The notes: generated from the letters alone by a model not told the origin. A stretch of 64,000 bases of DNA from Marinitoga piezophila KA3 (GCF_000255135.1 NC_016751.1:930001-994000); one strand, 5' to 3'. Shown: positions 52,492 to 61,318, counted from the first letter of the stretch. Numbers and translations: made by a program.

Positions 52492-53745
52492 TTAAATATT
52501 TTTTATTAAATCATTTTTTGTGCACATTTCCTCTGTTTTAGGACCATATGAAATATGAGATATTTCTATTCCTGTTTTTTCTTCAATAAACGCCATATAC
52601 TTTAAGAAATTAACATGATTTGTATCTGGCCAGCCTTTTAATGTCTCATATACAGGTTTTCCAACAAAAAAATCATATGAAGAAGATGGAATTTCTTTTA
52701 TTTCACCATTTACATCATATGCAACACACACTTTAATTTCATCAAAACCATTTAAAACATCGGCTTTGGTAATAACAAATTTTGTCAAACCTGATCTCAA
52801 TTTTGCATATCTCAAAGCTGGTAAATCAAGCCAGCCAACCCTTCTTGGCCTTCCAGTTGTTGCACCAAATTCATTTCCAAATTTTCTTATTTTTTCTCCA
52901 ATTTCACCAAATTCCTCTGTTGGAAATGGCCCTTCACCAACCCTTGTGGTATACGCTTTCAATACTCCCAATACCTCATCTAATTCAAATGTTGAAAACC
53001 CTACAGAAGATACACCATGAGCCATTGTTGCACCAGAGGTTACAAATGGATATGTCCCAAAATCAAGGTCAAGCAATACACCCTGAGCACCTTCAAAGAG
53101 AACAGAAGTATTTCTGAATACCTGCGCCATATCTATTGCTGATGTGAATTTGACATTTAATTTTTCAAGCTTTCTTTTTTGTTCCATTAAATAATTAAAA
53201 ATTTCTTCAGATGTAAAATTAAATCTTTCTTTGTATATATTTTTCTTTAAATACATTACTTCTTCTAATCGTTCTCTTAAAAGTTTTTCATCAAATAAAT
53301 GATATATTTTAAATCCTTCTCTTGATACTTTATCTGTATATGCTGGACCTATTCCTTTTCTTGTTGTACCTATTGGATTTTTTCTTAATTCTTCAAGGAT
53401 TCCATCCTCTTCTTTATGATACGGAAGAACAAGAAAGGCTTCTAAATCTATGTATATTTTTGATGAAACTCCTGGAAAATCTGCTTCTAATATTTCCAGT
53501 TCTTTTATTAATTGTTCAATATCTATAACCATTCCAGCACCTAAAAATGCCTTTGAATCCCCCTCAGGAATTATAGACGGAAGCAAATGATTTACATATT
53601 TTTTCCCTTTATAATATATTGTATGACCGGCATTGGCACCACCAGAAAACCTTACTATCCATTCGTAATTTCCAGAAAAATAATTTACCACCTTTCCTTT
53701 TCCTTCATCACCCCATTGAGCACCAACAATAGCAACTCTTTCCAT
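52492..53745 (-). CDS. purA: Adenylosuccinate synthetase
   Basis: 417 aa from ATG 53745 behind AAGGAGGAAGCA; a longer frame reads back through the leader terminator and is rejected. First committed step from IMP to AMP, GTP-dependent. Motifs: VGAQWGDEGKGKVV at the start, GGANAGHTI, GTTRKGIGPAYTDK, FEGAQGVLLD and GEGPFPTE--TTGRPRRVGWLD. The 5' leader has a small ORF ending in a terminator hairpin. Confidence 0.96.
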   Translation of the reverse strand: MERVAIVGAQWGDEGKGKVVNYFSGNYEWIVRFSGGANAGHTIYYKGKKYVNHLLPSIIPEGDSKAFLGAGMVIDIEQLIKELEILEADFPGVSSKIYIDLEAFLVLPYHKEEDGILEELRKNPIGTTRKGIGPAYTDKVSREGFKIYHLFDEKLLRERLEEVMYLKKNIYKERFNFTSEEIFNYLMEQKRKLEKLNVKFTSAIDMAQVFRNTSVLFEGAQGVLLDLDFGTYPFVTSGATMAHGVSSVGFSTFELDEVLGVLKAYTTRVGEGPFPTEEFGEIGEKIRKFGNEFGATTGRPRRVGWLDLPALRYAKLRSGLTKFVITKADVLNGFDEIKVCVAYDVNGEIKEIPSSSYDFFVGKPVYETLKGWPDTNHVNFLKYMAFIEEKTGIEISHISYGPKTEEMCTKNDLIKNI

Positions 53746-53772
53746 ACTTTTGCTTCCTCCTTCCAACAAAGT

Positions 53773-53800
53773 AAAAGAAGCCCTATAAAGGGCTTCTTTT
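53773..53800 (-). terminator. Terminator hairpin in the purA leader (possible attenuator)
   Basis: AAAAGAAGCCC/GGGCTTCTTTT, 11-bp perfect stem with a 6-nt loop, located between the promoter and purA, with the Shine-Dalgarno starting about 10 nt later. The stop codon of the leader ORF falls in its loop and left edge, so translation to the end would block folding. Confidence 0.75.
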
Positions 53801-53839
53801 AGTATTTTTATGTAATTGTAATATTGTATATTTCCGCAT
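53783..53839 (-). CDS. 18-aa leader peptide upstream of purA
   Basis: ATG 53839 preceded by GGAGGAAAAGAAA (8-nt spacing). The product, MRKYTILQLH followed by KNTKRSPL, has no codon bias towards one amino acid. Its UAG stop (53783-53785) is inside the purA leader hairpin. Expressed from the promoter at 53871-53899. Regulatory leader translation is inferred from layout. Confidence 0.55.
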   Translation of the reverse strand: MRKYTILQLHKNTKRSPL

Positions 53840-53870
53840 TTTCTTTTCCTCCATACAAAAATACACATGT

Positions 53871-53899
53871 ATTATATCATAATTATCCTGTGATTTCAA
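53871..53899 (-). promoter_or_regulatory. Promoter of purA
   Basis: On the minus strand TTGAAA, 17-nt spacer, TATAAT preceded by TGA (extended -10). It overlaps the last codons of rsmA, so purA is mainly transcribed independently. Confidence 0.8.
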
Positions 53900-54705
53900 T
53901 AATCATTTTTTAATTTCATATAATTATTGTATAAGATTATAAATTTTTCTATAGAAATATTTTCCGGCCTTGTTTTTGGATCTATATCTGATTTTTCAAG
54001 TAATTCATCAAGCCTATCCTTTATTAATCCCTTTAAATTATTCCGTATTGTTTTTCTCCTCTGCGAAAACGCAACATGAACAAATTTGAAAAATCCTTTT
54101 TTGTTAATATCAGGAATATCTTCTTTTGGAGTTAATTTTAATACAACAGAATCAACTTTTGGATTTGGAATAAATGCATGAGGTGGAACATTTAATACTT
54201 TTTCCACCTTACAAAAAAATTGGACAAATATACTCAAAGGGCTATAATTTTTCCCGCTTTTTGCCATCATTCTTTCGCCATATTCTTTTTGAACCATTAA
54301 TAACGCTAATTGAAAATCTGGCGTCTCAAAAAAAATCTTTTCTAGTATTGGTGAGGTTATATAATACGGAATATTGGCGATATACTTTGGTTTCTGAATT
54401 TCTGATATATTCGCTTTTAAAAAATCTATAAATTGAATTTCTACATTTTGATATTCTTTAAATCGTTCTAATAATAATGGTTTAAGTCGTTCATCTATTT
54501 CAAATGCATATAGTTTTGCCCCGGTTTTAGCAATTTCCTCTGTTAGTGTGCCTGCACCAGGTCCTATTTCTATAACTGTATCCTCCTCTGTTACAGAACC
54601 TTTTTTTACTATTTTTTTAGCATATTCAGATGTAGACAAAAAATTCTGTCCAAGACTTTTTTTTAGTTGTATATTATATTTTTTTAACCAGTCTGATGTC
54701 TTCAT
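53896..54705 (-). CDS. rsmA: 16S rRNA (adenine1518/1519-N6) dimethyltransferase
   Basis: 269 aa. Motifs: LGQNFL near the start, VIEIGPGAGTLTEEIA (SAM), the catalytic NIPYYITSPIL, and HAFIPNPKVDSVVLKL; C-terminal FSQRRKTIRNNLKG. Dimethylates two adenines in helix 45 of 16S rRNA. Normal length. Confidence 0.95.
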   Translation of the reverse strand: MKTSDWLKKYNIQLKKSLGQNFLSTSEYAKKIVKKGSVTEEDTVIEIGPGAGTLTEEIAKTGAKLYAFEIDERLKPLLLERFKEYQNVEIQFIDFLKANISEIQKPKYIANIPYYITSPILEKIFFETPDFQLALLMVQKEYGERMMAKSGKNYSPLSIFVQFFCKVEKVLNVPPHAFIPNPKVDSVVLKLTPKEDIPDINKKGFFKFVHVAFSQRRKTIRNNLKGLIKDRLDELLEKSDIDPKTRPENISIEKFIILYNNYMKLKNDY

Positions 54706-54735
54706 TCTTCTCGCCTCGCATGTAAATATATATAC

Positions 54736-54764
54736 TTGACAAAGTATAGTTTTTGTTGTATAAT
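54736..54764 (+). promoter_or_regulatory. Consensus promoter of an orphan transcript
   Basis: TTGACA (54736-54741), 17-nt spacer, TATAAT (54759-54764), perfect. It points away from rsmA, and no plus-strand gene lies between it and the terminator at 54856. Confidence 0.88.
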
Positions 54765-54770
54765 ATCAAA

Positions 54771-54885
54771 AAAAGAAAATAACTGCCAATAAACCCAAAT
54801 AAATGCCAATATCAAAGTTAAACAACTTGTAGTAATTCCCCCTGTTTAACTCTTTAGCAGCCCGAAAATCGGGCTGCTTTTTTTT
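54771..54885 (+). ncRNA. Candidate small regulatory RNA (about 115 nt)
   Basis: Bounded by a perfect promoter and a strong plus-strand terminator, with no ORF that has a ribosome-binding site. The 5' half is A-rich and single-stranded with GCCAATA twice. It then forms a 7-bp stem GTTAAAC/GTTTAAC (54817-54823 with 54844-54850) whose 20-nt loop ends in TTCCCCCT (54836-54843), complementary to Shine-Dalgarno sequences. The terminator hairpin follows. No known RNA family recognised. Start is predicted from the -10 position. Confidence 0.65.
54856..54885 (+). terminator. Terminator of the candidate small RNA
   Basis: AGCAGCCCGA/TCGGGCTGCT with a 3-nt loop, then an 8-T run on the plus strand. The minus strand has no T-run after the hairpin, so it is not the terminator of the convergent permease gene. 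Confidence 0.92.
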
Positions 54886-54890
54886 ATACA

Positions 54891-55871
54891 TTATATTTTC
54901 TTTAAATAATCAACAACATACATTTTCCAGATATTTTTAAATATTATCAGCAAAGGAATTGTTATTAATACACCAACCACACCGTATAATTGGGCAAAAA
55001 TTAACATTGAAGTTAATATTAAAAACCAGTTTATATTTACCTGACCTCCTGAAATTCTTGGTGCAAGCACCCACATTTCAAGTTGATTGGCAAAGGTTAT
55101 TATTATTACTCCCTTTAATAATCCCATTAAACCAAAGTTAGTAAATCCTAATAGTAATATTGGAATTGCTGTAATAAATATTCCTAAATATGGTATAAAA
55201 TCTGTAATACCTGCAAGTATTCCTAAAAATAAAGCATAAGGAAAACCAAATATCAATGCCATTATCCAGGTTATCACACCAACTGATAATGCTGTTATTA
55301 TCTGCCCTGAAACAAATTTTCTCAAATCACTATATGTTTTTATTAAAAAATCCTTTGTGCTATCTATTTCGGAATTTGGAAAAAACATATCAATAAGATT
55401 CCACATTCTTTTACTTGCTATTGCCATATATCCTGATGCCACTATTAATAATAATGCAATAGTTAGAAAATTGGATATATTAGAAGCTAAATAACTTGCA
55501 AATTGAACTATCATATTTCTTAAATAATCTCCTGCAGTATCCAATAATGTATTTACAACTTCACCAGTTGTCCCGGGAATCCCCTGGAAATCAAATTCAG
55601 CTATTGAATCAAAAACCTTTTTACTCTCTTCTATTGTAATAGGAATTACACTATAAAAAGCATATACTATTGCTCCATAAAATATCAATGAAGCTATAGG
55701 AACAGTAAGTTTTCTCGGTATTTTTATTTTTTCAAGATATGATGCAATTACATCTATTAAAATAGTAAAGAACATGGCTATTACTAAACTTCCAACTATT
55801 GTAGAGAAAATTTTTAATGATATCATAAACACTATTAAATACATCATTATAAACCAAAAGCTTTTTTTCAT
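54891..55871 (-). CDS. AI-2E (PerM/TqsA)-family transporter
   Basis: 326 aa with about eight membrane spans. Family marks: FFTILIDVIASYLEKIKIPR, IMALIFGFPYALFLGILAGITDFIPYLG (the conserved G-L--FIPY-G core), and LEMWVLAPRISGGQVNINW. Members export autoinducer-2, other small molecules or exchange Na+/H+, so the substrate is open. Starts on the last base of ruvX. Confidence 0.88.
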   Translation of the reverse strand: MKKSFWFIMMYLIVFMISLKIFSTIVGSLVIAMFFTILIDVIASYLEKIKIPRKLTVPIASLIFYGAIVYAFYSVIPITIEESKKVFDSIAEFDFQGIPGTTGEVVNTLLDTAGDYLRNMIVQFASYLASNISNFLTIALLLIVASGYMAIASKRMWNLIDMFFPNSEIDSTKDFLIKTYSDLRKFVSGQIITALSVGVITWIMALIFGFPYALFLGILAGITDFIPYLGIFITAIPILLLGFTNFGLMGLLKGVIIITFANQLEMWVLAPRISGGQVNINWFLILTSMLIFAQLYGVVGVLITIPLLIIFKNIWKMYVVDYLKKI

Positions 55872-56509
55872 TATTCTACCTCCTTAGAATTAAATATTAT
55901 ATCATATGGAGGTTCAAGATCTGATTCCAGAGTTGTGGAATGAACATTTCTTTTAAAATACCACCAGAAGATATATGGGTCTGTTGCATAGACATCTGCT
56001 ATCGAATATATCTTTGAATTTTTTATTATTACATTATCTATTAATATTTTTTTATCATTATATGATTCATCATATTCTATTTTATATTCTTTTTGAGATA
56101 CTAATTTTATAGAATTAGCTGGATTAGCCAGATAACGTTGTAATATAATCAATGCACTATTTTCATCTTTTTTCTTTTTTGCCTTTTTAGAATTTAAAAA
56201 ATCCTTTGTCATTAAATAGCTATTTTGTGTTGTAAGTCTTTCATCTACCAAATACACTTCAGAATTAAATTTATTTTTTAGTTTTATTGCAAAATCTATT
56301 GTTTTAAATGTTTGTGTGGAATATCTCCCGGACATTGATATTGGAAGACCTACTATAAATATATCTCCATCTTTAAAAATTTCATTTTCAAGCACCTTTA
56401 ATAATTTATCGCTTCCAACACTGTTTTTTATTGTTGGAATTTTCAAAGCAGCCTCTGCAGTAGCTATACCTGTTTTTTTTAATCCATAGTCAAGCGCTAT
56501 AAATTTCAA
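55871..56509 (-). CDS. RuvX/YqgF-family nuclease with C-terminal extension
   Basis: 212 aa. N-terminal RNase-H-like fold: FIALDYGLKKTGIATA (first Asp), VGLPISMSGRYSTQTF and YLVDERLTTQNS (Glu), then KKKDENSALIILQRYL (last Asp). Involved in 16S rRNA 5' processing or Holliday junction cleavage. Family members are about 140 aa; the extra 75 residues at the C-terminus have no recognised motif. Overlaps the small upstream gene by 4 nt. Confidence 0.87.
   Translation of the reverse strand: MKFIALDYGLKKTGIATAEAALKIPTIKNSVGSDKLLKVLENEIFKDGDIFIVGLPISMSGRYSTQTFKTIDFAIKLKNKFNSEVYLVDERLTTQNSYLMTKDFLNSKKAKKKKDENSALIILQRYLANPANSIKLVSQKEYKIEYDESYNDKKILIDNVIIKNSKIYSIADVYATDPYIFWWYFKRNVHSTTLESDLEPPYDIIFNSKEVE
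55896..55904 (-). promoter_or_regulatory. Possible internal -10 promoter for the AI-2E-family gene
   Basis: TGATATAAT on the minus strand inside the 3' end of ruvX, 25 nt before the permease start. Could be chance in AT-rich coding DNA. Confidence 0.35.
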
Positions 56510-56751
56510 AACGTTAACATCTCCTCTATAATATCCTTTTGAGTTTTTATAATATTATATTCAATTTCTTCATTTTTCAATATCTTTACAACTTTTTCCT
56601 TATCTTCTTCGGAAAATGCAATTACAGGATTAGCACCAAGTGCAAATAATTTTGAAAAAACATTATTTTCTCTTAATTTATCTAAAATATGTATTATATG
56701 TTTTTGCTCTAATTTTATATACATATTTAAATCCCTTGTAGTTTTGAACAT
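56506..56751 (-). CDS. Small hypothetical protein (81 aa)
   Basis: ATG 56751 follows GGAGG located at the end of recJ (spacing about 9 nt). Soluble, alpha/beta by eye: a helix (KLEQKHIIHILDKLRENNVF) then LFALGANPVIAFSEED and another helix. No Cys or known motif. Tightly packed between recJ and ruvX, so probably functionally tied to DNA or RNA processing. Confidence 0.65.
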   Translation of the reverse strand: MFKTTRDLNMYIKLEQKHIIHILDKLRENNVFSKLFALGANPVIAFSEEDKEKVVKILKNEEIEYNIIKTQKDIIEEMLTF

Positions 56752-56753
56752 TT

Positions 56754-59700
56754 TTACTTAACCTCCGCAAATTGGTTATTTAACAGAGAAATAAACTGTC
56801 TTGATTTGAAATTCATAAAGAAATTTATAGAACTCTTTAATAACCATTTATCAAGAATACTTTCTTTAGCTTTTACATTTTTATGTATTAAATCAAGCTT
56901 AAAGTCGTCTACTGCTTTAAGTCCATTTGATGTATTTACAACTATACCGGAATTTATCAGTTCGTCTGTTATAGTCTTTACAAGTTCTGTGTCATTATTA
57001 AAGTATTTTTCCGATAATGCATTTATGGTAATGTTTGTATTTTCTTCTATCATTTCATATACTTTCTTTAATACTTCTGGTGAAGGATAATTTCTTGAAA
57101 AATCATACATTAATTTTGTTGAAAAATCTGTATTATATGCCATAACAAATATTATATTTTCTTTTTTATTATGTGGCCATGATGATACAAGATCCAATAA
57201 TTCAATACGCGTCTTAGGAACATCATATAACATAATTATAGAATTTCTATCCTTCTGTTCTAAAGCTAACCCATCATTTGCAAATTCTGAAATTAATATT
57301 CTCGAAGGTCCTTTTTTATTAATCTCTCTAATATTTATTTTTTCAAAAAATGTATGCATGTGCGAATAATACAATATATAATCTTCGGAATATTCATATG
57401 TTTGAGAAATATAATTCTTTAAATTTTTATATGGTGTGACATTATCAACTATAATATTGAGATTTTTGGAATTATATAAATAATCCTTTATAAGTTTTAA
57501 CTTGTTGGAATTTATTTCCTTTACAACTTCAAAAGAAGGAACATTGGAGTTAACATTTGCAACTCTATATCCACTAAGTTTCAAAAATTCTTTTATGGTT
57601 TCATCATAAAATGTCCCTAAAATGTTTATATTATATATTTTAGTTCTAACTACTTTTCTAAACTGAATATACTCTGGAATATTTGCTATAGCCTGATGCG
57701 AGAATGAATAGATTGGTTCATCAATTAAAAGGTTTTTAGAAAACTCATTGAGCTTGTGTATATTTTGCATATACGCCGGTACTGTTAAAAGAATAACTCT
57801 TTTACTTTTTAATACACTATTTTCTATATGAGATTTTTTATTATAATAAATTTTATCGGAAGAAATATATTGATTAATAATTTTATAAGTATACTCAAGC
57901 AACAAGTGCGATGCACCTATGATAATGAGTTTTTCTCCCTTTGATACAGTATTTTTAATCTTTTCAATTAATAATGTATTTTTTATCTTAAGAGGTGCAA
58001 ATATTGCAGTTCTATTTTGTTCTATAATATCGAGCAATATTTTATACTTATAATTTGTAAGATGATGAACATTATCTTTAGCATGTAATGATATTAATAA
58101 ATTTCCATGATTTTCTTTTTCAGTTAAAGAATCACCGACAAATTCTATATCTTTTACATAAAATTTCAATACCTTTTGATTGTTATAAAATGTTCTCTCA
58201 ACTCTGAAATTACCAACTATATTACATTTTATATTCCCCGTAATATTTTCCCTTTTATTTGCTAATACACCATAACCAACAATTTCAAATATCATACCCT
58301 TAGGTGTTTTTGCTATTGCTGCTATATTCTCTTCTTCAGCACCAAAAAGTTTTACTTTTTCAAGTACTACATCCTTTATTAAAAATGTCGGCTCTGGATT
58401 TTGATAACCAAATGGTTCTAAAAGAGATATATCGTCAAAGAAATTACCCCATAAATTCTCAATTTCCATGTCTATTTCTATTTCAGATTCCGGTTCTTTA
58501 TCGCCATAAATATTTGAGTATACTTCATTAATCTTTTCTCTAAGCATTTCTATTTTTTCAGAATCAATTGTAAATCCGGCAGCCAATTCATGACCACCAT
58601 ATTCCTTAAAGAAATCTTCATTTTCTTTAGTAATATTTTTCATTAATTCAATAAGACTAACTCCCTGCGGACTTCGGGCAGACCCTTTTCCAAGATTATC
58701 TTCAGAAGTAGTTGAGACAAGAAGAACAGGCTTGTTAAATTTATTTGAAAGCTTAGAAGCCACAATTCCAAGAACCCCTAGATGCCAATCCTGGCCGCTT
58801 AAAACAAGAACCTTTTTATCATGAAAATCCGGATTAATATCCATTAAACTTAATGCTGATTTATATATACGCCTTTCATGTTTTTGCCTTTCGGTATTTA
58901 AGTCTAATAATTGTTTAACTTTCTTTTCTATATTTTTTTCTTCTTCCGTAAGCAATAACTCAAATGCTTTCATGGCATCAGCCATTCTTCCAGCTGCATT
59001 TATTTTAGGTGCAATTTTATATGCTATAACATAAGATTTTACATCTTCTGGCATCACACCAATTTCCCTCATCAAATGCCTTAATGCAGGACTGGGATCA
59101 GTTCTTAACTTTTCAAGCCCTCTCTTTACAAAATACCTATTCTCGGATCTTAAAGGAACTATATCAGCAATAGTTCCAAGAGCAACAAGATCCACAAGAG
59201 AAAACGGATCAAATTTTATATCATTTATTTTCTCATAAACTGCAAGTAACACCTTAAAAGCAACACCTACTCCCGATAATCCTTTAAACGGATATTCATC
59301 ATCATGCCTTTTAGGGTTTACAATAGCATCTGCTTCCGGTAAAACCTCCTGCATTTCATGATGATCAGTAATTATAATTCTCATTCCTTTTTCTTTTGCA
59401 TGAGCTATTTCTTTAAGTGACGTTGTTCCACAATCTACAGTAATAATATTTTTATATCCCTTATTATATAGCTCATCTATAGCTTCAATATTTAAACTAT
59501 ATCCTTCATCTATTCTATTTGGAATATATGCTTCTATATCCCATCCCAATGCTTTAAATCCCTGGTAAATTACAGCAGCCGCTGTAACCCCATCAGCATC
59601 ATAATCTCCATATACAACTAATTTTTCTCCTTTATCCCTTATATCAAATAAAATATCAACAGTTTTATCCATATCCTTCAAAAGATATGGATCTATAACC

Positions 59701-59882
59701 GTTGATTCATCGGGATATAAAAATTCTTTTATCTGCTCTATATCGGTAATTCCACGTGCAATAAGCAGTTTAACCAGAAATTCGGATAATCCTAATTCTG
59801 AGGAGATATGCCTTGCAAGCTTTAAATTCTCCTCAAATAAAGGATTAGCCGAGTCCCAAAAGACCCTCCAATTCTTTTTCAA
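56754..59882 (-). CDS. recJ: Single-stranded-DNA exonuclease RecJ with helicase-like C-terminus
   Basis: 1042 aa from TTG 59882 (GAGGAGAG upstream; this gives the RecJ-like KKNWRVFWDS start). DHH core (about 60-330): VVYGDYDADGVTAA, ITVDCGTTS, IITDHHEMQ, NPKRHDD; DHHA1/OB region with GKGSARSPQGVSLIEL and YGGHELAAGFTI (about 385-460). Residues about 590-1042 are an extra, lineage-type region reminiscent of a degenerate helicase plus winged helix (LLIDEPIYSFSHQA; ITINALSEKYFNNDTELVKT), with no intact Walker A. Degrades ssDNA 5'-3' in recombination and repair. Confidence 0.92.
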   Translation of the reverse strand: MKKNWRVFWDSANPLFEENLKLARHISSELGLSEFLVKLLIARGITDIEQIKEFLYPDESTVIDPYLLKDMDKTVDILFDIRDKGEKLVVYGDYDADGVTAAAVIYQGFKALGWDIEAYIPNRIDEGYSLNIEAIDELYNKGYKNIITVDCGTTSLKEIAHAKEKGMRIIITDHHEMQEVLPEADAIVNPKRHDDEYPFKGLSGVGVAFKVLLAVYEKINDIKFDPFSLVDLVALGTIADIVPLRSENRYFVKRGLEKLRTDPSPALRHLMREIGVMPEDVKSYVIAYKIAPKINAAGRMADAMKAFELLLTEEEKNIEKKVKQLLDLNTERQKHERRIYKSALSLMDINPDFHDKKVLVLSGQDWHLGVLGIVASKLSNKFNKPVLLVSTTSEDNLGKGSARSPQGVSLIELMKNITKENEDFFKEYGGHELAAGFTIDSEKIEMLREKINEVYSNIYGDKEPESEIEIDMEIENLWGNFFDDISLLEPFGYQNPEPTFLIKDVVLEKVKLFGAEEENIAAIAKTPKGMIFEIVGYGVLANKRENITGNIKCNIVGNFRVERTFYNNQKVLKFYVKDIEFVGDSLTEKENHGNLLISLHAKDNVHHLTNYKYKILLDIIEQNRTAIFAPLKIKNTLLIEKIKNTVSKGEKLIIIGASHLLLEYTYKIINQYISSDKIYYNKKSHIENSVLKSKRVILLTVPAYMQNIHKLNEFSKNLLIDEPIYSFSHQAIANIPEYIQFRKVVRTKIYNINILGTFYDETIKEFLKLSGYRVANVNSNVPSFEVVKEINSNKLKLIKDYLYNSKNLNIIVDNVTPYKNLKNYISQTYEYSEDYILYYSHMHTFFEKINIREINKKGPSRILISEFANDGLALEQKDRNSIIMLYDVPKTRIELLDLVSSWPHNKKENIIFVMAYNTDFSTKLMYDFSRNYPSPEVLKKVYEMIEENTNITINALSEKYFNNDTELVKTITDELINSGIVVNTSNGLKAVDDFKLDLIHKNVKAKESILDKWLLKSSINFFMNFKSRQFISLLNNQFAEVK

Positions 59883-60031
59883 AATATTCTCTCCTCTCTT
59901 ATTTATTTTTTTTATTTTGTTATAATTATACAAAATTTATAGTACCAAAATCATTAGAGATATATTCCATTAATTTTAATTTAACGTTAATTCATTTCTT
60001 ATTTCATATTTATTTCAAATTTTGTATATTG

Positions 60032-60040
60032 TGATATAAT
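60032..60040 (+). promoter_or_regulatory. Extended -10 promoter of the CsgG-like gene
   Basis: TGATATAAT, 32 nt before the start codon; TTTCAA at 60013 is a poor -35. Confidence 0.55.
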
Positions 60041-60071
60041 AAAAAAGAAATCTTATTGGAGGTGAATTTAT

Positions 60072-61310
60072 ATGAATAATAAAAAGATTCTATTAATTTT
60101 ATTAATGTTTTCTTTATTTATTTCTATTTTCGCTGTAAACAACAAAGATTCAAGAAAAACCCTTTTAATTTATTCAAGAGGTTATTCATTTTTATCAACA
60201 AAAGTAGAACACAAACTTAAAGAAGCATTAATTAACCAGGGAAAGTATAGACTTGTAGAAAGAGATATAAACGTAATGAATGAAATAGAAAGAATTTTAC
60301 ACGGTCTCACATCAAAAGATAATTTTAATTTAAATCAATTAGCAGCAGATTATATTGTTTATATAGAAGTTATAGATGCAGAATCATATAGAAAAACCGA
60401 TGAATATGATAATATCTGGTATGAATACCACATTGAAGGGGCATATAGATTAATAGATATTGAAACAAGTCAGATTCTGGAAATAAAAACTATAGATGCT
60501 GTTGGAACTCATTACGTTTCACAATATGTTTCAGAATACGAAGCAAAAGAAATGGCAAGAGAGGAAGCCATATCAAGTCTGGTAAATACCCTTGTATATA
60601 GAATGAATAAATTATTTTTAATTAGCGGTAAAATTATAGGTATTGAAGCAAATTCACGTGTTTTAGTAAATATTGGAAGAAATAATGGAGTATATAAAGG
60701 AATGATGTTCTCATTCGCAAAAAATTACGAAATAAATGGTGATGTATATAGAAAAACAAGCGGAAAATTAGTCACAAAAGAAGTTTCCTCCAATTCCGCA
60801 ATCTTAGAGATTTTAGAAGAACCTGAATTCGCTCTAGATAATACAGTCAGTGTAATAGAAAATCCGGATATTTCTCCATTTAGAGCACATTTTTCTTTAT
60901 CAATGACAACAAAACTCCCGGATATTTATTCATTAAGAATGGATTTTCTTATTGACAATTATAAAAACTTCACATATGGTGTTTTTGTAGAATTTTCAGA
61001 TGATATAAATACATTTTACACTTCTACAGGATTAAATATAAGATACACACCTGAATATACATTTGGAAATTTAAATCTGGGGGCCGATTTGTATATCTCA
61101 AGTTATTACAATACCGAAATTGATTACAATGAAGACTATATTGCTGATGTTGGTATTGGTATAACTCCTATAATAGGATTAGAACTAAAACCACATAAGA
61201 ATTTTGGAATTATCATAGAAAGTGGTTATACTTTTGAAAGCTCAATAGGTGGTAATTATCCAGCTAACAATGCACCTTATATAAAAGCTGGGATTGATTT
61301 AATATTCTAA
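60072..61310 (+). CDS. Secreted CsgG/FlgT-like protein with C-terminal beta barrel
   Basis: 412 aa. Signal peptide (KKILLILLMFSLFISIFA). Residues 28-185 resemble the periplasmic CsgG/TolB-N-type fold (LKEALINQGKYRLVERDINVMNEIERIL; AADYIVYIEVIDAESY). Residues 190-265 look like the small beta domain found at FlgT C-termini (GKIIGIEANSRVLVNIGRNNGVYKGM). Residues 275-412 are alternating beta strands ending in a terminal Phe (GIDLIF), as in outer-membrane barrels. Likely an outer-membrane-anchored envelope protein of the toga; exact role unknown. Monocistronic. Confidence 0.7.
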   Translation: MNNKKILLILLMFSLFISIFAVNNKDSRKTLLIYSRGYSFLSTKVEHKLKEALINQGKYRLVERDINVMNEIERILHGLTSKDNFNLNQLAADYIVYIEVIDAESYRKTDEYDNIWYEYHIEGAYRLIDIETSQILEIKTIDAVGTHYVSQYVSEYEAKEMAREEAISSLVNTLVYRMNKLFLISGKIIGIEANSRVLVNIGRNNGVYKGMMFSFAKNYEINGDVYRKTSGKLVTKEVSSNSAILEILEEPEFALDNTVSVIENPDISPFRAHFSLSMTTKLPDIYSLRMDFLIDNYKNFTYGVFVEFSDDINTFYTSTGLNIRYTPEYTFGNLNLGADLYISSYYNTEIDYNEDYIADVGIGITPIIGLELKPHKNFGIIIESGYTFESSIGGNYPANNAPYIKAGIDLIF

Positions 61311-61318
61311 ATTAATTC

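Noticed and set aside
53746-53868. 41-residue N-terminal extension of purA
   Set aside because: It reads through the leader hairpin, lacks a ribosome-binding site, and the conserved PurA start is MERVAIVGAQWGDEGKGK at 53745.
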